Source of the DNA: Brachybacterium massiliense
GTDB taxonomy: Bacteria > Actinomycetota > Actinomycetes > Actinomycetales > Dermabacteraceae
Length of the DNA stretch: 64,000 nt
Direction: 5' to 3'
Assembly (NCBI RefSeq): GCF_900184245.1
Contig: NZ_FXXB01000006.1
Location: 124,001-188,000, forward strand
Shown: positions 40,402-49,046 of the stretch, piece by piece
Position numbering within the stretch: position 1 is the first letter of the stretch
How the letters are laid out: each line of letters opens with the position of its first letter
Notes under the pieces: model-generated
What the model saw: only the letters and a program-made list of their open reading frames with translations
What the model was told of the DNA's origin: nothing
Databases searched by the model: none
Position numbers and translations under genes: made by a program

Positions 40402-41201
40402 TCCTCGCCGAGGTCGGCTCCGCCTTCCAGGCCACCGCGATGTCCGGCTCGCTGCTGCTGGCGCTGGCCGTCTCCGCCGCCGCGGGCCTGGTCGCCTTCC
40501 TCTCGCCGTGCGTGCTGCCCGTGGTGCCGGGCTACCTCGGCTACGTCTCCGGGCTCGCCGGCGAGAGCGCCGTCGGCCCCGCGAAGACCTCCGCGAAGCG
40601 TGCCCGCCCCGCGACCGGGCGGATGCTCGCCGGCAGCGCCCTGTTCGTGGCCGGCTTCGCCGTGGTGTTCATGATCCTGGGCGGCTTCGCCGGGGCGCTG
40701 GGATACCTGCTGCAGGAGCACGCGGTGTGGATCAACCGCGTCGCCGGCGCGATCGTGATCCTGATGGGCCTGCTGTTCATGGGCGTGTTCCCGAGCCTGT
40801 CCGCCACCCGCCCGGCCACCTCGAAGCGCCCCGACGCCGGGCTGCTGGGCGCCCCGCTGATGGGGATCGTGTTCGGACTCAGCTGGACCCCCTGCATCGG
40901 CCCTACCTACGCCGCGATCATCGCCCTGTCCCTCGACGGCGGCGGGGACGGCGCCGCGATGCGGGGCGCCGTGCTGGCGCTGGCCTACTCGCTGGGCCTG
41001 GGCATCCCCTTCGTGGTGTTCGCGCTGCTATTCGACCGGGCCCTGGGCCTGAGCAGGAAGCTCTCCTCCCACCGCCGCACCATCGGCCTGCTCTCGGGCG
41101 CGCTGCTGATCGCGATCGGCGTGCTGCTGATGACCGGGGTGTGGTCGGCGTGGATGGGTGAGCTGCAGGGCCTGATCGGCAACTTCGAGCCGGTGGTGTG
41201 A
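40398..41201 (+). CDS. ccdA: CcdA-type cytochrome c biogenesis / thiol electron carrier
   Basis: 267 residues, six membrane helices. The two redox cysteines are in LSPCVLPVVPGYLGYV (first helix) and SWTPCIGPTYAA (fourth helix). It moves reducing power from cytoplasmic thioredoxin to ResA outside. ATG 40398 overlaps the stop before it (ATGA), and its own stop overlaps the ResB start (TGATG). Confidence 0.92.
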   Translation: MILAEVGSAFQATAMSGSLLLALAVSAAAGLVAFLSPCVLPVVPGYLGYVSGLAGESAVGPAKTSAKRARPATGRMLAGSALFVAGFAVVFMILGGFAGALGYLLQEHAVWINRVAGAIVILMGLLFMGVFPSLSATRPATSKRPDAGLLGAPLMGIVFGLSWTPCIGPTYAAIIALSLDGGGDGAAMRGAVLALAYSLGLGIPFVVFALLFDRALGLSRKLSSHRRTIGLLSGALLIAIGVLLMTGVWSAWMGELQGLIGNFEPVV

Positions 41202-42922
41202 TGAACGAGAAGACCAGGCCGCCCGCGCGCGGCGAGGCGGCACCCACGACCGGGGCGAGCGACTCCTGGAGCAGCAAGCCCGAGGTCGACGGCAAGGGCC
41301 CGGCCACGCTGCCCGGCCTGGGCCTGCGGGGCACGCTGCTGTTCCTGTGGCGCCAGCTGACCAGCATGCAGACCGCGCTGATCCTGCTGATGCTGCTCGC
41401 CATCGCGGCAGTGCCCGGCTCGCTGTACCCGCAGCGCAGCGTCAACCCCGCCCTGACCGAGCAGTTCCTCGAGGAGAACGGCCGCTGGGGCGAGATCCTG
41501 GACGCGCTGGGCTTCTTCGAGGTGTTCTCCTCGCCCTGGTTCTCGGCGATCTACCTGCTGCTGTTCATCTCCCTGATCGGCTGCATCGTGCCGCGCGTGG
41601 GAGTGCACCTGCGCCAGCTGCGCGCGAAGCCTCCGCGCACCCCCTCGCGGCTGACCCGCTTCGCCGGCTACACCCGCACCGAGCTGCCCGGCGCAGATGC
41701 CGACGCCCTCCTCGAGCGCGCCCACAAGGCGCTGCGCCGCTCCCGCTACCGCACCGAGGTGCGCGAGGAGAAGTCCTCCCGCTCCGTCAGCGCCGAGCGG
41801 GGCCTGCTGCGCGAGACCGGCAACCTCGCCTTCCACATCGCGATGGTGGGCGTCCTGGTATGCCTGGCCGGCGGTCAGATGACCTCCTACCGCGGCCAGA
41901 TCACCATCATCGAGGAGCAGGGCTTCTCGAACTCGCTGACCCAATACGACTCCTTCGAGTCCGGCGCCTGGTTCGACGAGTCCCAGATGCCGCCCTTCCG
42001 CTTCACCCTCGAGGACTTCCGCGCCACCTACGTCCAGCCCGGCGAGTCCGGCAACGTCGGCGAACCCCGCTCCTTCGAGGCCGACGTGCTGGTGACCACC
42101 CCCGGCCAGGAGCAGCGTTCGCAGACCCTCCAGGTCAACAAGCCCCTCCACGTCGACGGCGCCTCGATGTACCTGCTCGGCAACGGCTACGCCCCCGAGG
42201 TCACCGTCACCGACCCGCAGGGCACCGTGGTCGCCGAGGGCCCGATCATCACCGTCCCGCTGGGGGACATGGGCTACTCCTCGCAGCTGGTGATCAAGGC
42301 GCCGGACGCCCAGCCCGAGCAGACCGCGGTGGTCGGCTTCTTCCTGCCCACCGGCACGATCGACGACCAGGGACCCCGCTCGCTCTACCCCGATGCGCTG
42401 GACCCTCAGCTCGCGCTGACCGTCCACCAGGGCGATCTGGGCCTGGACTCCGGCGTCCCCCAGAACGCCTACGAGGTCGACGTCAGCACCCTCACCCCGG
42501 TCACGGGGGAGGACGGCAATCCGGTGCTGATGCGGCTCTACCCCGGCCAGGAGTTCGAGCTGCCCGACGGCACCACCGTCAGCTTCGACGGGCTGCGCCG
42601 CTACGCGGCCTTCGACATCGCCCACGACCCCTTCGAGCGCTGGGTGCTGGTCAGCGCCCTGATCGCCGTGGGCGGACTGATCCTCTCGCTGTTCGTGCCG
42701 CGCCGGCGCGTGTGGGTGCGCGTACGCTCCACCGCGGACGGTGCCGTGCTCGAGGTCGCCGGCCTCGCTCGCAGCGACGACCCCATGCTCGAAGAGGACG
42801 TGCGGGCTCTGGCCACCACGCTCCAGGCGGCGCAGGATGGACCTCGGGACTCGGCGCACCGCCCGCAGCCCGACCGGCCCTCACAGGCCCCGCAAGACCC
42901 TTCTGAAGGAAGTGCACAGTGA
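41201..42922 (+). CDS. resB: ResB, System II cytochrome c synthetase subunit
   Basis: 573 residues from ATG 41201 (GTG 41198 also possible). Three N-terminal membrane helices (LWRQLTSMQTALILLMLLAI, a second near SAIYLLLFISLIG, a third near LAFHIAMVGVLVCLAGG), a large outer domain of about 350 residues and a last helix before LFVPRRRVWVRV. With CcsB it transports haem and attaches it to cytochrome c outside the membrane. The C-terminal 60 residues are polar and disordered. Overlaps the next gene by four bases. Confidence 0.92.
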   Translation: MNEKTRPPARGEAAPTTGASDSWSSKPEVDGKGPATLPGLGLRGTLLFLWRQLTSMQTALILLMLLAIAAVPGSLYPQRSVNPALTEQFLEENGRWGEILDALGFFEVFSSPWFSAIYLLLFISLIGCIVPRVGVHLRQLRAKPPRTPSRLTRFAGYTRTELPGADADALLERAHKALRRSRYRTEVREEKSSRSVSAERGLLRETGNLAFHIAMVGVLVCLAGGQMTSYRGQITIIEEQGFSNSLTQYDSFESGAWFDESQMPPFRFTLEDFRATYVQPGESGNVGEPRSFEADVLVTTPGQEQRSQTLQVNKPLHVDGASMYLLGNGYAPEVTVTDPQGTVVAEGPIITVPLGDMGYSSQLVIKAPDAQPEQTAVVGFFLPTGTIDDQGPRSLYPDALDPQLALTVHQGDLGLDSGVPQNAYEVDVSTLTPVTGEDGNPVLMRLYPGQEFELPDGTTVSFDGLRRYAAFDIAHDPFERWVLVSALIAVGGLILSLFVPRRRVWVRVRSTADGAVLEVAGLARSDDPMLEEDVRALATTLQAAQDGPRDSAHRPQPDRPSQAPQDPSEGSAQ

Positions 42923-43998
42923 TCAATGAGCAGCTCGCGGAGCTCTCGAACCTCTCCCTCGTGGTGGCGATCGTCCTCTACGTCCTGGCCCTGTTCGGAT
43001 TCTCCGCCGATCTCGCCTCGATCTCGCAGAAGCGCAGCGATCAGCGCCTGGCCGCCCAGGAGGCGAAGGACGTCGATCGGGTCCTGCACGGCGCGGGCGT
43101 CGGCGCCGGTGGCGGGATCACCTCCGGTGCCGAGGACGCGGGGACCACGCCCGCGAGCTCTGCCGCAGGCGGCTCCGCGGGCACGGGGGAGCGCACGCCC
43201 GGCACGATGACCGCGCAGAAGTTCGCCTTCCTGCTCGCCGGGGCCGGGACCCTGCTGCACGTGCTCGGGGTGGTGGCCCGTGCGGCGGCCACGCAGCGGG
43301 TGCCGTGGGCCAACATGTACGAGTTCGCGACCACCAGCACGGCGCTGGTGATGGTCGCGTTTCTGCTGTTCAGCATCAAGCGCGTCGAGCTGCGCACGCT
43401 GGGCACCTTCGTGGTCGGCCCCGTGCTGCTGGTGCTCCTGCTGGCCCAGACCTTCTGGATCGTGCCCGCCGCGGCGCTGACGCCGAGCCTCCAGAACTCC
43501 CACTGGCTGATCATCCACATCGGCATCGCGATCATCGCCACCGCCCTGTCCATCCTCGGCGCCGTGCTGGCCGGGCTGCAGCTGGTGCAGGCCCGTCACG
43601 AGCGCGCCCTGGTGGAGCTGGCCGAGGCCGGTGGGGAGCACCCCGAGCACTGGGGCCGCGCCGGCCACGTGCTCGATCGTCTGCCGTCCTCGACGGTGCT
43701 GGAGTCGCTGAGCTTCCGCATCCACTCCCTCGCCTTCGTGTGCTGGACCTTCACCCTGATCTTCGGTGCGATCTGGGCCCGCGAGGCCTGGGGGCGCTTC
43801 TGGGGCTGGGACCCCAAGGAGGTGTGGACGTTCATCATCTGGGTGATCTACGCGGCCTACCTCCACGCCCGCGCGACCGGCGGCTTCCGCGGCACCCGTG
43901 CCGCCTGGCTGGCGCTGGCCGGTTTCGTGGCCGTGGTGTTCAACTACACGATCGTCAACACGGTGATCAACGGCCTGCACTCCTACTCGGGGCTCTGA
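42919..43998 (+). CDS. ccsB: CcsB/CcsA-type haem-handling protein
   Basis: 359 residues from GTG 42919 (GAAGGA eight bases before; ATG 42926 is out of this overlap). About eight membrane helices. The WWD-type haem motif is WGRFWGWDPKEVWTFIIW, and conserved His residues lie in THSLAF-like position (FRIHSLAFVCW) and in NGLHSYSGL at the end, as external and internal haem ligands. A polar linker of about 50 residues follows the first helix, usual in actinomycetes. Last gene of the five-gene operon; a strong terminator follows. Confidence 0.93.
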   Translation: MINEQLAELSNLSLVVAIVLYVLALFGFSADLASISQKRSDQRLAAQEAKDVDRVLHGAGVGAGGGITSGAEDAGTTPASSAAGGSAGTGERTPGTMTAQKFAFLLAGAGTLLHVLGVVARAAATQRVPWANMYEFATTSTALVMVAFLLFSIKRVELRTLGTFVVGPVLLVLLLAQTFWIVPAAALTPSLQNSHWLIIHIGIAIIATALSILGAVLAGLQLVQARHERALVELAEAGGEHPEHWGRAGHVLDRLPSSTVLESLSFRIHSLAFVCWTFTLIFGAIWAREAWGRFWGWDPKEVWTFIIWVIYAAYLHARATGGFRGTRAAWLALAGFVAVVFNYTIVNTVINGLHSYSGL

Positions 43999-44023
43999 GC
44001 CCCGCGCACAGGCGCCGACGTGA

Positions 44024-44057
44024 GCGGCCCGGGACGGTGAACACCGTCCCGGGCCGC
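44024..44057 (+). terminator. Terminator of the ccs operon, 16-bp stem
   Basis: GCGGCCCGGGACGGTG (44024-44039) pairs with 44042-44057 around AA (in practice a six-base loop). Immediately after the right arm begins an 18-base near-tandem repeat. Confidence 0.88.
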
Positions 44058-44086
44058 TGTGCATGGTGGGGCCGCTGTGCGTGGTG
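44051..44086 (+). repeat. 18-base tandem repeat, one mismatch
   Basis: GGGCCGCTGTGCATGGTG (44051-44068) is followed by the same with one A-to-G change (44069-44086). The first unit includes the right arm of the terminator. Confidence 0.8.
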
Positions 44087-44120
44087 GGTGGGTTCCGGCT
44101 CCCTGCGAGTCCTTGGCCGC

Positions 44121-44459
44121 TCAGCTCTGCGGCGGGTTGCCGGGATCCTCGTCGTCGCTACCGCGCTGCTTCTTCTCGCGGCGCTCGCGGCGGATGTCCT
44201 CGTCGAGCTTGCGCAGGAAGTCGGGATCCTCGTCCGGGGCGAGCGGGCCCTGCCGGCGCGGGCCCTGGCCTGCGGGGCGGGAGCGGTCCTTGCCCACGAA
44301 CAGCCAGGTGATCGGTCCCACCCAGGGGATCAGCACGATCAGCACGATCCAGGCCCACTTGGGCAGGCCTCGGATCTTGTCGTCCTCGGTCTGCACGCAG
44401 TCGGCGAGCGCGAAGACCGTCAGGGCGATCGAGAGTACTGCCAGGATTCCGCGTGCCAT
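44121..44459 (-). CDS. PLDc_N-domain small membrane protein
   Basis: 112 residues. Two membrane helices (AVLSIALTVFALADCV and PKWAWIVLIVLIPWVGPITWLFVG) form the phospholipase D/cardiolipin synthase N-terminal-type domain, then a charged tail FLRKLDEDIRRERREKKQ. No catalytic HKD motif, so it is not a lipase by itself. The start ATG 44459 lies six bases from TACACT on the minus strand. Such proteins are usual in the ccs-men region of actinomycetes; role unknown. Confidence 0.83.
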   Translation of the reverse strand: MARGILAVLSIALTVFALADCVQTEDDKIRGLPKWAWIVLIVLIPWVGPITWLFVGKDRSRPAGQGPRRQGPLAPDEDPDFLRKLDEDIRRERREKKQRGSDDEDPGNPPQS

Positions 44460-44465
44460 GGCCGA

Positions 44466-44471
44466 AGTGTA
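44466..44471 (-). promoter_or_regulatory. -10 hexamer TACACT, leaderless start of the PLDc_N gene
   Basis: Minus strand, six bases to ATG 44459. Confidence 0.5.
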
Positions 44472-44532
44472 GGCAACGGACCTGATCATCGTGTGGGGAA
44501 CCCGGGGGCAGGGCGGTCCCAGGCGGGCGAAC

Positions 44533-44538
44533 TACCCT
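44533..44538 (+). promoter_or_regulatory. -10 hexamer TACCCT, leaderless start of the DUF4229 gene
   Basis: Seven bases to ATG 44546. Confidence 0.55.
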
Positions 44539-44545
44539 GGACCTC

Positions 44546-45007
44546 ATGCGTCCTCTCCTCCTCTACGCCGTGATCCGCCTGGGGCTGTGGGTCCTGATCT
44601 GGTGGCTGCTCACCCTGATGGGCGTGGGCCTGATGCTCGCCGGCGTGCTGGCGGCGCTGCTGGCCATGCTGATCTCGATCCTGTTCCTGGATCGTCTGCG
44701 CGATGCGGCGGCGATGCGGTGGAAGGCGGCCGACGAGCGTCGCGCCGAGCGGCGCGGCCAGGAGATCGACGAGGACGCCGAGTTCGAGGACTCGCTGCTG
44801 GACGACTCCGGCGAGGGAGATGACCCGCTCGACCCGGAGGATCCCGACGGGACGGGGGATCTCGAGGGGCCGCGGGATCCTGAGGGATCGGGCGATCTCG
44901 AGGGGTGGGGCGAGATCGTCGACCCCGAGGATCCGGAGGAGACGGCCGATCTCGAGGACCCCAAGGGCCCTGCCGGGACCGACGGGATCAGATCAGCAGA
45001 CCGATGA
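44546..45007 (+). CDS. DUF4229 small membrane protein
   Basis: 153 residues. Two membrane helices (LLLYAVIRLGLWVLIWWLLT and GVGLMLAGVLAALLAMLISI), then a basic segment and a tail of Asp, Glu, Pro, Gly repeats (DPEDPDG, DLEGPRDPEG, DLEGWGE). DUF4229 proteins are an actinobacterial family of unknown role, frequently near menaquinone genes. Its last 20 bases overlap the end of menA tail to tail. Confidence 0.8.
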   Translation: MRPLLLYAVIRLGLWVLIWWLLTLMGVGLMLAGVLAALLAMLISILFLDRLRDAAAMRWKAADERRAERRGQEIDEDAEFEDSLLDDSGEGDDPLDPEDPDGTGDLEGPRDPEGSGDLEGWGEIVDPEDPEETADLEDPKGPAGTDGIRSADR

Positions 45008-45884
45008 GCAGCAGCAGCGAGTAGACCAGCTCGAGCCGCCCGGTCGCGCCGAGCACCGGGATCAGGTCCCGGCCCATCGCCCCGCCGAGCACGGTGCGCA
45101 CGGGCCCGATCGCGAGCGGCAGCGCCAGCAGCACCAGCGCCGCCGGCAGATGCACGATGATGACCGGCACCATCAGCACGAAGGGGACCAGCAGCGTCGC
45201 GGTGAACAGCGCTCGTGTTCCCTTCTCGCCGAGCCGCACCGCGAGGGTGCGCTTGCCCGCGAGGGTGTCTGTGGGGATGTCGCGCAGGTTGTTGGTGAGC
45301 ATCAGCGCCACCGCGAGCAGCCCGATCGCGATCGATGCGAGCAGCGCCGCCCACGAGGGCTGCAGGGTGATCGCGTAGGCGGTGCCGTTGACGGCCACGA
45401 GACCGAAGAACACGAACACGAACAGCTCGCCGAGCCCGAGGTAGCCGTAGGGCTTTCTGCCCCCGGTGTAGAACCATGCGGCGGCGATCGCGGCGGCACC
45501 CACCAGCACGGTCCACCAGATCTGGGCCAGCGCGATCAGCGCCAGCCCGAAGAGTCCGCCGAGGGCCAGGGAGAGGATCGCGGCCCGCTTCACCGTGCCC
45601 GGAGCGGCCGCTCTCGAGCCGGTCAGGCGGAAGGGGCCCACACGGTCGTCGTCGGTGCCGCGGATGCCGTCGGAGTAGTCGTTGGCGTAGTTCACGCCGA
45701 TCTGCAGGCTGAACGCCACCCCGAGGGCGAGCAGGGCCCGGGGGAGCACCAGCGCCCAGTCCATCTCTCCGTGCAGCTCCTCCAGCTGACGGACGGCCAC
45801 GCCGGTGCCGGCGGCCACGGGGGCGAGGGCCGCGGGGAGGGTGCGGGGACGGGCGCCCTGCACCCACTGCGACAGGTTGGCCAT
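44988..45884 (-). CDS. menA: 1,4-dihydroxy-2-naphthoate polyprenyltransferase
   Basis: 298 residues (ATG 45884; ATG 45887 is one codon earlier but only one base from the GAGGAG). UbiA-type enzyme with nine or so helices: first Asp-rich motif NYANDYSDGIRGTDDD and a second region NNLRDIPTDTLAGKRTLAVRLG, both binding the prenyl diphosphate through Mg2+. It joins the polyprenyl chain to DHNA, giving demethylmenaquinone. The ribosome site and first 49 bases of the gene are duplicated just upstream (45898-45946), giving a second, out-of-frame start. A TATCCT hexamer on the minus strand at 45985-45990 is the likely -10. Confidence 0.93.
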   Translation of the reverse strand: MANLSQWVQGARPRTLPAALAPVAAGTGVAVRQLEELHGEMDWALVLPRALLALGVAFSLQIGVNYANDYSDGIRGTDDDRVGPFRLTGSRAAAPGTVKRAAILSLALGGLFGLALIALAQIWWTVLVGAAAIAAAWFYTGGRKPYGYLGLGELFVFVFFGLVAVNGTAYAITLQPSWAALLASIAIGLLAVALMLTNNLRDIPTDTLAGKRTLAVRLGEKGTRALFTATLLVPFVLMVPVIIVHLPAALVLLALPLAIGPVRTVLGGAMGRDLIPVLGATGRLELVYSLLLLIGLLI

Positions 45885-45946
45885 CATGCTCCTCGAGACG
45901 GGCGCCCTGCACCCACTGCGACAGGGTGGCCATCATGCTCCTCGAG
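45849..45946 (-). repeat. 49-base tandem duplication over the menA start
   Basis: Units 45849-45897 and 45898-45946 differ at one base (45877 T, 45926 G). Each contains GAGGAGC and ATGATG on the minus strand. The upstream start reads MMATLSQWVQGAR and then leaves the menA frame. Confidence 0.95.
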
Positions 45947-46064
45947 GATCGTGTTCGGTGCCGCGCCGCGCGACGACCCCCACGAGGATACGTCGCAGCG
46001 GCACGCCCCCGCCCCGCCGACGCGAGGAGCACGCGCCGCTCGACTCGGGCGGGCGGGCCGGTGG

Positions 46065-47393
46065 TCAGCTCTCGGCGAGGCGGCGGGCGGCGGCGCGGTC
46101 CACCTTGCCGATGCCCAGCAGCGGCAGCTCAGCGACCACGTGCACCTGCTTGGGGATCATGTGGGCGGGCACCTCGGAGGTGCGCAGCGCCGAGCGCACC
46201 AGGGAGCTCGCGTCCTCGGGGTCGAGGCCGGGCTCGAGGGTGACCAGCGCTTCGACGCGCTGGCCCCACTCGGGATCCGCCACGCCCACCACCACGCTGG
46301 CGCGCACCATCCCCCGCAGCATCAGCGAGCGCTCGATCGCCCGCTCGACGTCCTGGGGCAGTACCTTGCGGCCGCCGGTGTTGATCACGTCGTCCGCCCG
46401 TCCCAGGATGTTCAGGGCGCCGTCCTCGCCGATCTGCGCGAGATCGGAGGTGAGGAAGGCACGCGCGGAGCCCTCGGTGGAGGCCGTAGCCGAGGTGGGG
46501 GCAGGGGCAGAGATAGCGGTGAATGGCGAGTCGTCGGTGCTGCCCTCGGCGGTGAGATAGCCGGTCGCGAGCGTGGGGGAGGAGATCTCCAGCCGGCCCG
46601 CTCCCGTGGGGTCCGGGTCCAGCACTCGCAGGCGCACCCCGGGCAGGGGAGCGCGGTCGTACACGCAGCCGCCCGCCGTCTCCGAGGAGCCGTAGGTGGT
46701 GCGCACCGAGATCTTCTGTCCCCGGGCCCGGGCGAGCACATCGGGTGCGGTCGCGGCGCCGCCCACGAGCACAGCGGCGAAGCGCTTGAGCAGAGAGCGT
46801 GCCCGCACGTCGGCCGCACCGGTGCCCGTGACGATCCGCGCCAGCTGGGTAGGCACGAGCGAGGTCAGCGCCGGCAGGCCGAGCTGCTCGGCGCGGGCGA
46901 GCGCGGGCTCGGCCAGGCGCACGAAGGTCTCGGCGTCGAAGTGGCCGCGCAGATCCGGCAGCGGATCGGGCAGTGCCGCGCTCTCGAGGCCGAGCACCTG
47001 CGCGGTGCGGTGCGCGCGGGCGATCACCTGCACCCCGGCGATGTGCGTGGGCGGCAGCAGCGGCAGCCAGAAGCCGTGCCCGCCGGTGGCGGAGGCGGTG
47101 CCGTCGGCCGCGAAGAGCCGCGCGGTCGCGTCCTGCGAGGCGCGCAGCGCCTGCCGGGTCAGCGCGACCGCCTTCGCGGCCCCGGTGGAGCCTGAGGTGG
47201 GGACCACCACAGCGGTGTCCTCATAGCCCACGGGCAGCTGTGCGGGCGGTGTGAACGGACCCAGCCACAGCCTGCCCCGCCCCGCCATCGCTTCGCCGAT
47301 CGCCTGGGCGTGAGCGGTCAGCGAGGCGGCAGAGGCGTCGTACGGGGGCGGGAGCAGCCAGGGCAGGGAGGCACCCGCGGCGGAGTCGCTCAT
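46065..47393 (-). CDS. menE: o-Succinylbenzoate-CoA ligase
   Basis: 442 residues. Adenylate-forming enzyme: P-loop-like VVPTSGSTGAAKAVALT (residues ~63-79), YGSSETAGG for the aryl site, and the late motif GRADDVINTGGRKVLP; the catalytic Lys is in GIGKVDR near the end. It makes o-succinylbenzoyl-CoA from OSB, CoA and ATP. Short for the family, as in other actinomycetes. Only one base separates the menB stop from this start, so it is in one operon with the GNAT gene and menB. Confidence 0.9.
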   Translation of the reverse strand: MSDSAAGASLPWLLPPPYDASAASLTAHAQAIGEAMAGRGRLWLGPFTPPAQLPVGYEDTAVVVPTSGSTGAAKAVALTRQALRASQDATARLFAADGTASATGGHGFWLPLLPPTHIAGVQVIARAHRTAQVLGLESAALPDPLPDLRGHFDAETFVRLAEPALARAEQLGLPALTSLVPTQLARIVTGTGAADVRARSLLKRFAAVLVGGAATAPDVLARARGQKISVRTTYGSSETAGGCVYDRAPLPGVRLRVLDPDPTGAGRLEISSPTLATGYLTAEGSTDDSPFTAISAPAPTSATASTEGSARAFLTSDLAQIGEDGALNILGRADDVINTGGRKVLPQDVERAIERSLMLRGMVRASVVVGVADPEWGQRVEALVTLEPGLDPEDASSLVRSALRTSEVPAHMIPKQVHVVAELPLLGIGKVDRAAARRLAES

Positions 47394-47394
47394 C

Positions 47395-48390
47395 TCAGCC
47401 CTGGGGGTGCGGGAAGCGGGACCAGTCGGGGTCGCGCTTCTCGAGGAAGGCGTCGCGGCCCTCCTGCGCCTCGTCGGTCATGTACGCCAGGCGCGTCGCC
47501 TCCCCGGCGAAGACCTGCTGGCCCATCAGGCCGTCGTCGGCGAGATTGAAGGAGAACTTCAGCATCCGGATCGCCTGCGGGGACTTGGTGGCGATGGTCG
47601 CGGCCATCTCGAGCGCCGTCTCCTCGATCCGCGCGTGGTCCACCACCCGGTTCACGGCGCCCCAGTCGTAGGCGTCCTGGGCGGAGTACTCCTCGGCGAG
47701 GAAGAAGATCTCGCGGGCCCGCTTCTGGCCCACCTGCTTGGCGAGGTAGGCAGAGCCGTAGCCGCCGTCGAAGGAGCCCACGTTCGCATCGGTCTGCTTG
47801 AAGCGGGCGTGCTCGCGCGAGGCGATCGAGAGGTCGGCGACCACGTGCAGCGAGTGCCCGCCGCCTGCGGCCCAGCCGTTGACCAGGGCGATGACCACCT
47901 TGCCCATGGTGCGGATCAGGCGCTGCACCTCGAGGATGTGCAGGCGGCCCGAGGAGCCGGTGCGCACCTGGGAGGTCTCCCCGTACTCCTCGACCTCGGC
48001 GTACTCGTACCCGGCCCGGCCGCGGATCCGCTGGTCCCCGCCCGAGCAGAAGGAATGGCCGCCGTCCCGTGGGGAGGGGCCGTTGCCGGTCAGCAGGATC
48101 ACGCCCACGCCGGTGTCCAGACGGGCATGGTCCAGCGCCCGGTACAGCTCGTCCACCGTGTGCGGGCGGAAGGCGTTGCGCACCTCGGGGCGGTCGAAGG
48201 CGATGCGCACCGTGGGCAGGTCGCGCTCTGTGCGCTCCCCGTCGGGGGACTCCACCCGCTCCACCGCGCGGTGGTAGGTGATGTCGGTCAGCGCGGGCCC
48301 GCCGTGCTCGCTCGCGGGCACCTCGCGCCAGCGTCGCGGATCGAAGGTGTCGGAGACCTGGCGGGGCAGCGGGGCAGGAGCAGTGGTCAT
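47395..48390 (-). CDS. menB: 1,4-Dihydroxy-2-naphthoyl-CoA synthase
   Basis: 331 residues. Crotonase fold with the MenB marks FCSGGDQRIRGRAGY, GWAAGGGHSLHVVADLSIA and DANVGSFDGGYGS. It cyclises o-succinylbenzoyl-CoA to DHNA-CoA. The ATG overlaps the stop of the GNAT gene (ATGA, 48387-48390), yet a TACCCT hexamer also lies seven bases before it inside that gene, so it may be read both by coupling and from its own promoter. Confidence 0.94.
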   Translation of the reverse strand: MTTAPAPLPRQVSDTFDPRRWREVPASEHGGPALTDITYHRAVERVESPDGERTERDLPTVRIAFDRPEVRNAFRPHTVDELYRALDHARLDTGVGVILLTGNGPSPRDGGHSFCSGGDQRIRGRAGYEYAEVEEYGETSQVRTGSSGRLHILEVQRLIRTMGKVVIALVNGWAAGGGHSLHVVADLSIASREHARFKQTDANVGSFDGGYGSAYLAKQVGQKRAREIFFLAEEYSAQDAYDWGAVNRVVDHARIEETALEMAATIATKSPQAIRMLKFSFNLADDGLMGQQVFAGEATRLAYMTDEAQEGRDAFLEKRDPDWSRFPHPQG

Positions 48391-48992
48391 GGAAGCCAGG
48401 GTAGTCCGGCCAGGTGCGGTACCGGATCGCTGCGCAGGCGCCCGTAGGTCAGCACGTCCACCCTCTGACCGCCCAGGAGGAACTTGCCGCGCTCGAGGCC
48501 CTCCTGCACGAAGCCGGCGCCCCGCGCCACGGCACCGGAGGCGGGATTGTTCGCCCGGTGCCCGAGCTCGAGGCGTTCGAGCCCCCACCCGCCCTCGGCC
48601 TGCGGCGTGAGCGCGCGATCGGCGACGCTCACCGCGGAGCGCACGGCCAGGCCCCGCCCGCGATGCGCGGCGTGGAGCCAGTAGAAGAACCAGCCGTTGC
48701 GGTTCTCGGGATCGATGCTCATGGCCACCAGTCCCACGAGAGGCCCGTCGGCGCCGTCGGCTCCCTCGGTACCGTCGGCCCCGGGGCCAGCACCGGTGTC
48801 CACGATCGCGATCGCCCTACGGTCCTCCGCGAGCAGCCAGCCCACCTGCGCGCGCGCCTGCTCGAGGGTGGTCACGGTGCCCTGACGCGCCATGTCCGGC
48901 GCGGAGCGGTACGCGGCCAGCAGCGCCTCGGCGTCGCTCTCGCGCACCGGGCGCAGCCCATGGCCGAGGGTGGGCGGTGGGGTGTGGGGCAT
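48387..48992 (-). CDS. GNAT-family N-acetyltransferase
   Basis: 201 residues. RimJ/RimL-like: LRPVRESDAEALLAAYRSAP at the start, the acetyl-CoA loop HRGRGLAVRSAVSV, and LELGHRANNPASGAVARGAGFVQEG near the end. A Gly/Ala/Asp insert of about 16 residues (TGAGPGADGTEGADGADG) interrupts the second strand region. Substrate unknown. Start ATG 48992 is six bases from CACACT on the minus strand. It heads the menB-menE operon and overlaps menB, which is odd for a gene with no known place in the pathway. Confidence 0.85.
   Translation of the reverse strand: MPHTPPPTLGHGLRPVRESDAEALLAAYRSAPDMARQGTVTTLEQARAQVGWLLAEDRRAIAIVDTGAGPGADGTEGADGADGPLVGLVAMSIDPENRNGWFFYWLHAAHRGRGLAVRSAVSVADRALTPQAEGGWGLERLELGHRANNPASGAVARGAGFVQEGLERGKFLLGGQRVDVLTYGRLRSDPVPHLAGLPWLP
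48398..48403 (-). promoter_or_regulatory. -10 hexamer TACCCT inside the GNAT gene, before menB
   Basis: Minus strand, seven bases to the menB ATG 48390. Confidence 0.5.
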
Positions 48993-49033
48993 CGCGCCAG
49001 TGTGCCCGCTTCGACCCGGCGCCGTCCTCTCAT

Positions 49034-49039
49034 TACCCT
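49034..49039 (+). promoter_or_regulatory. -10 hexamer TACCCT, leaderless start of menC
   Basis: Seven bases to ATG 49047. Confidence 0.6.
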
Positions 49040-49046
49040 CGTGGGC

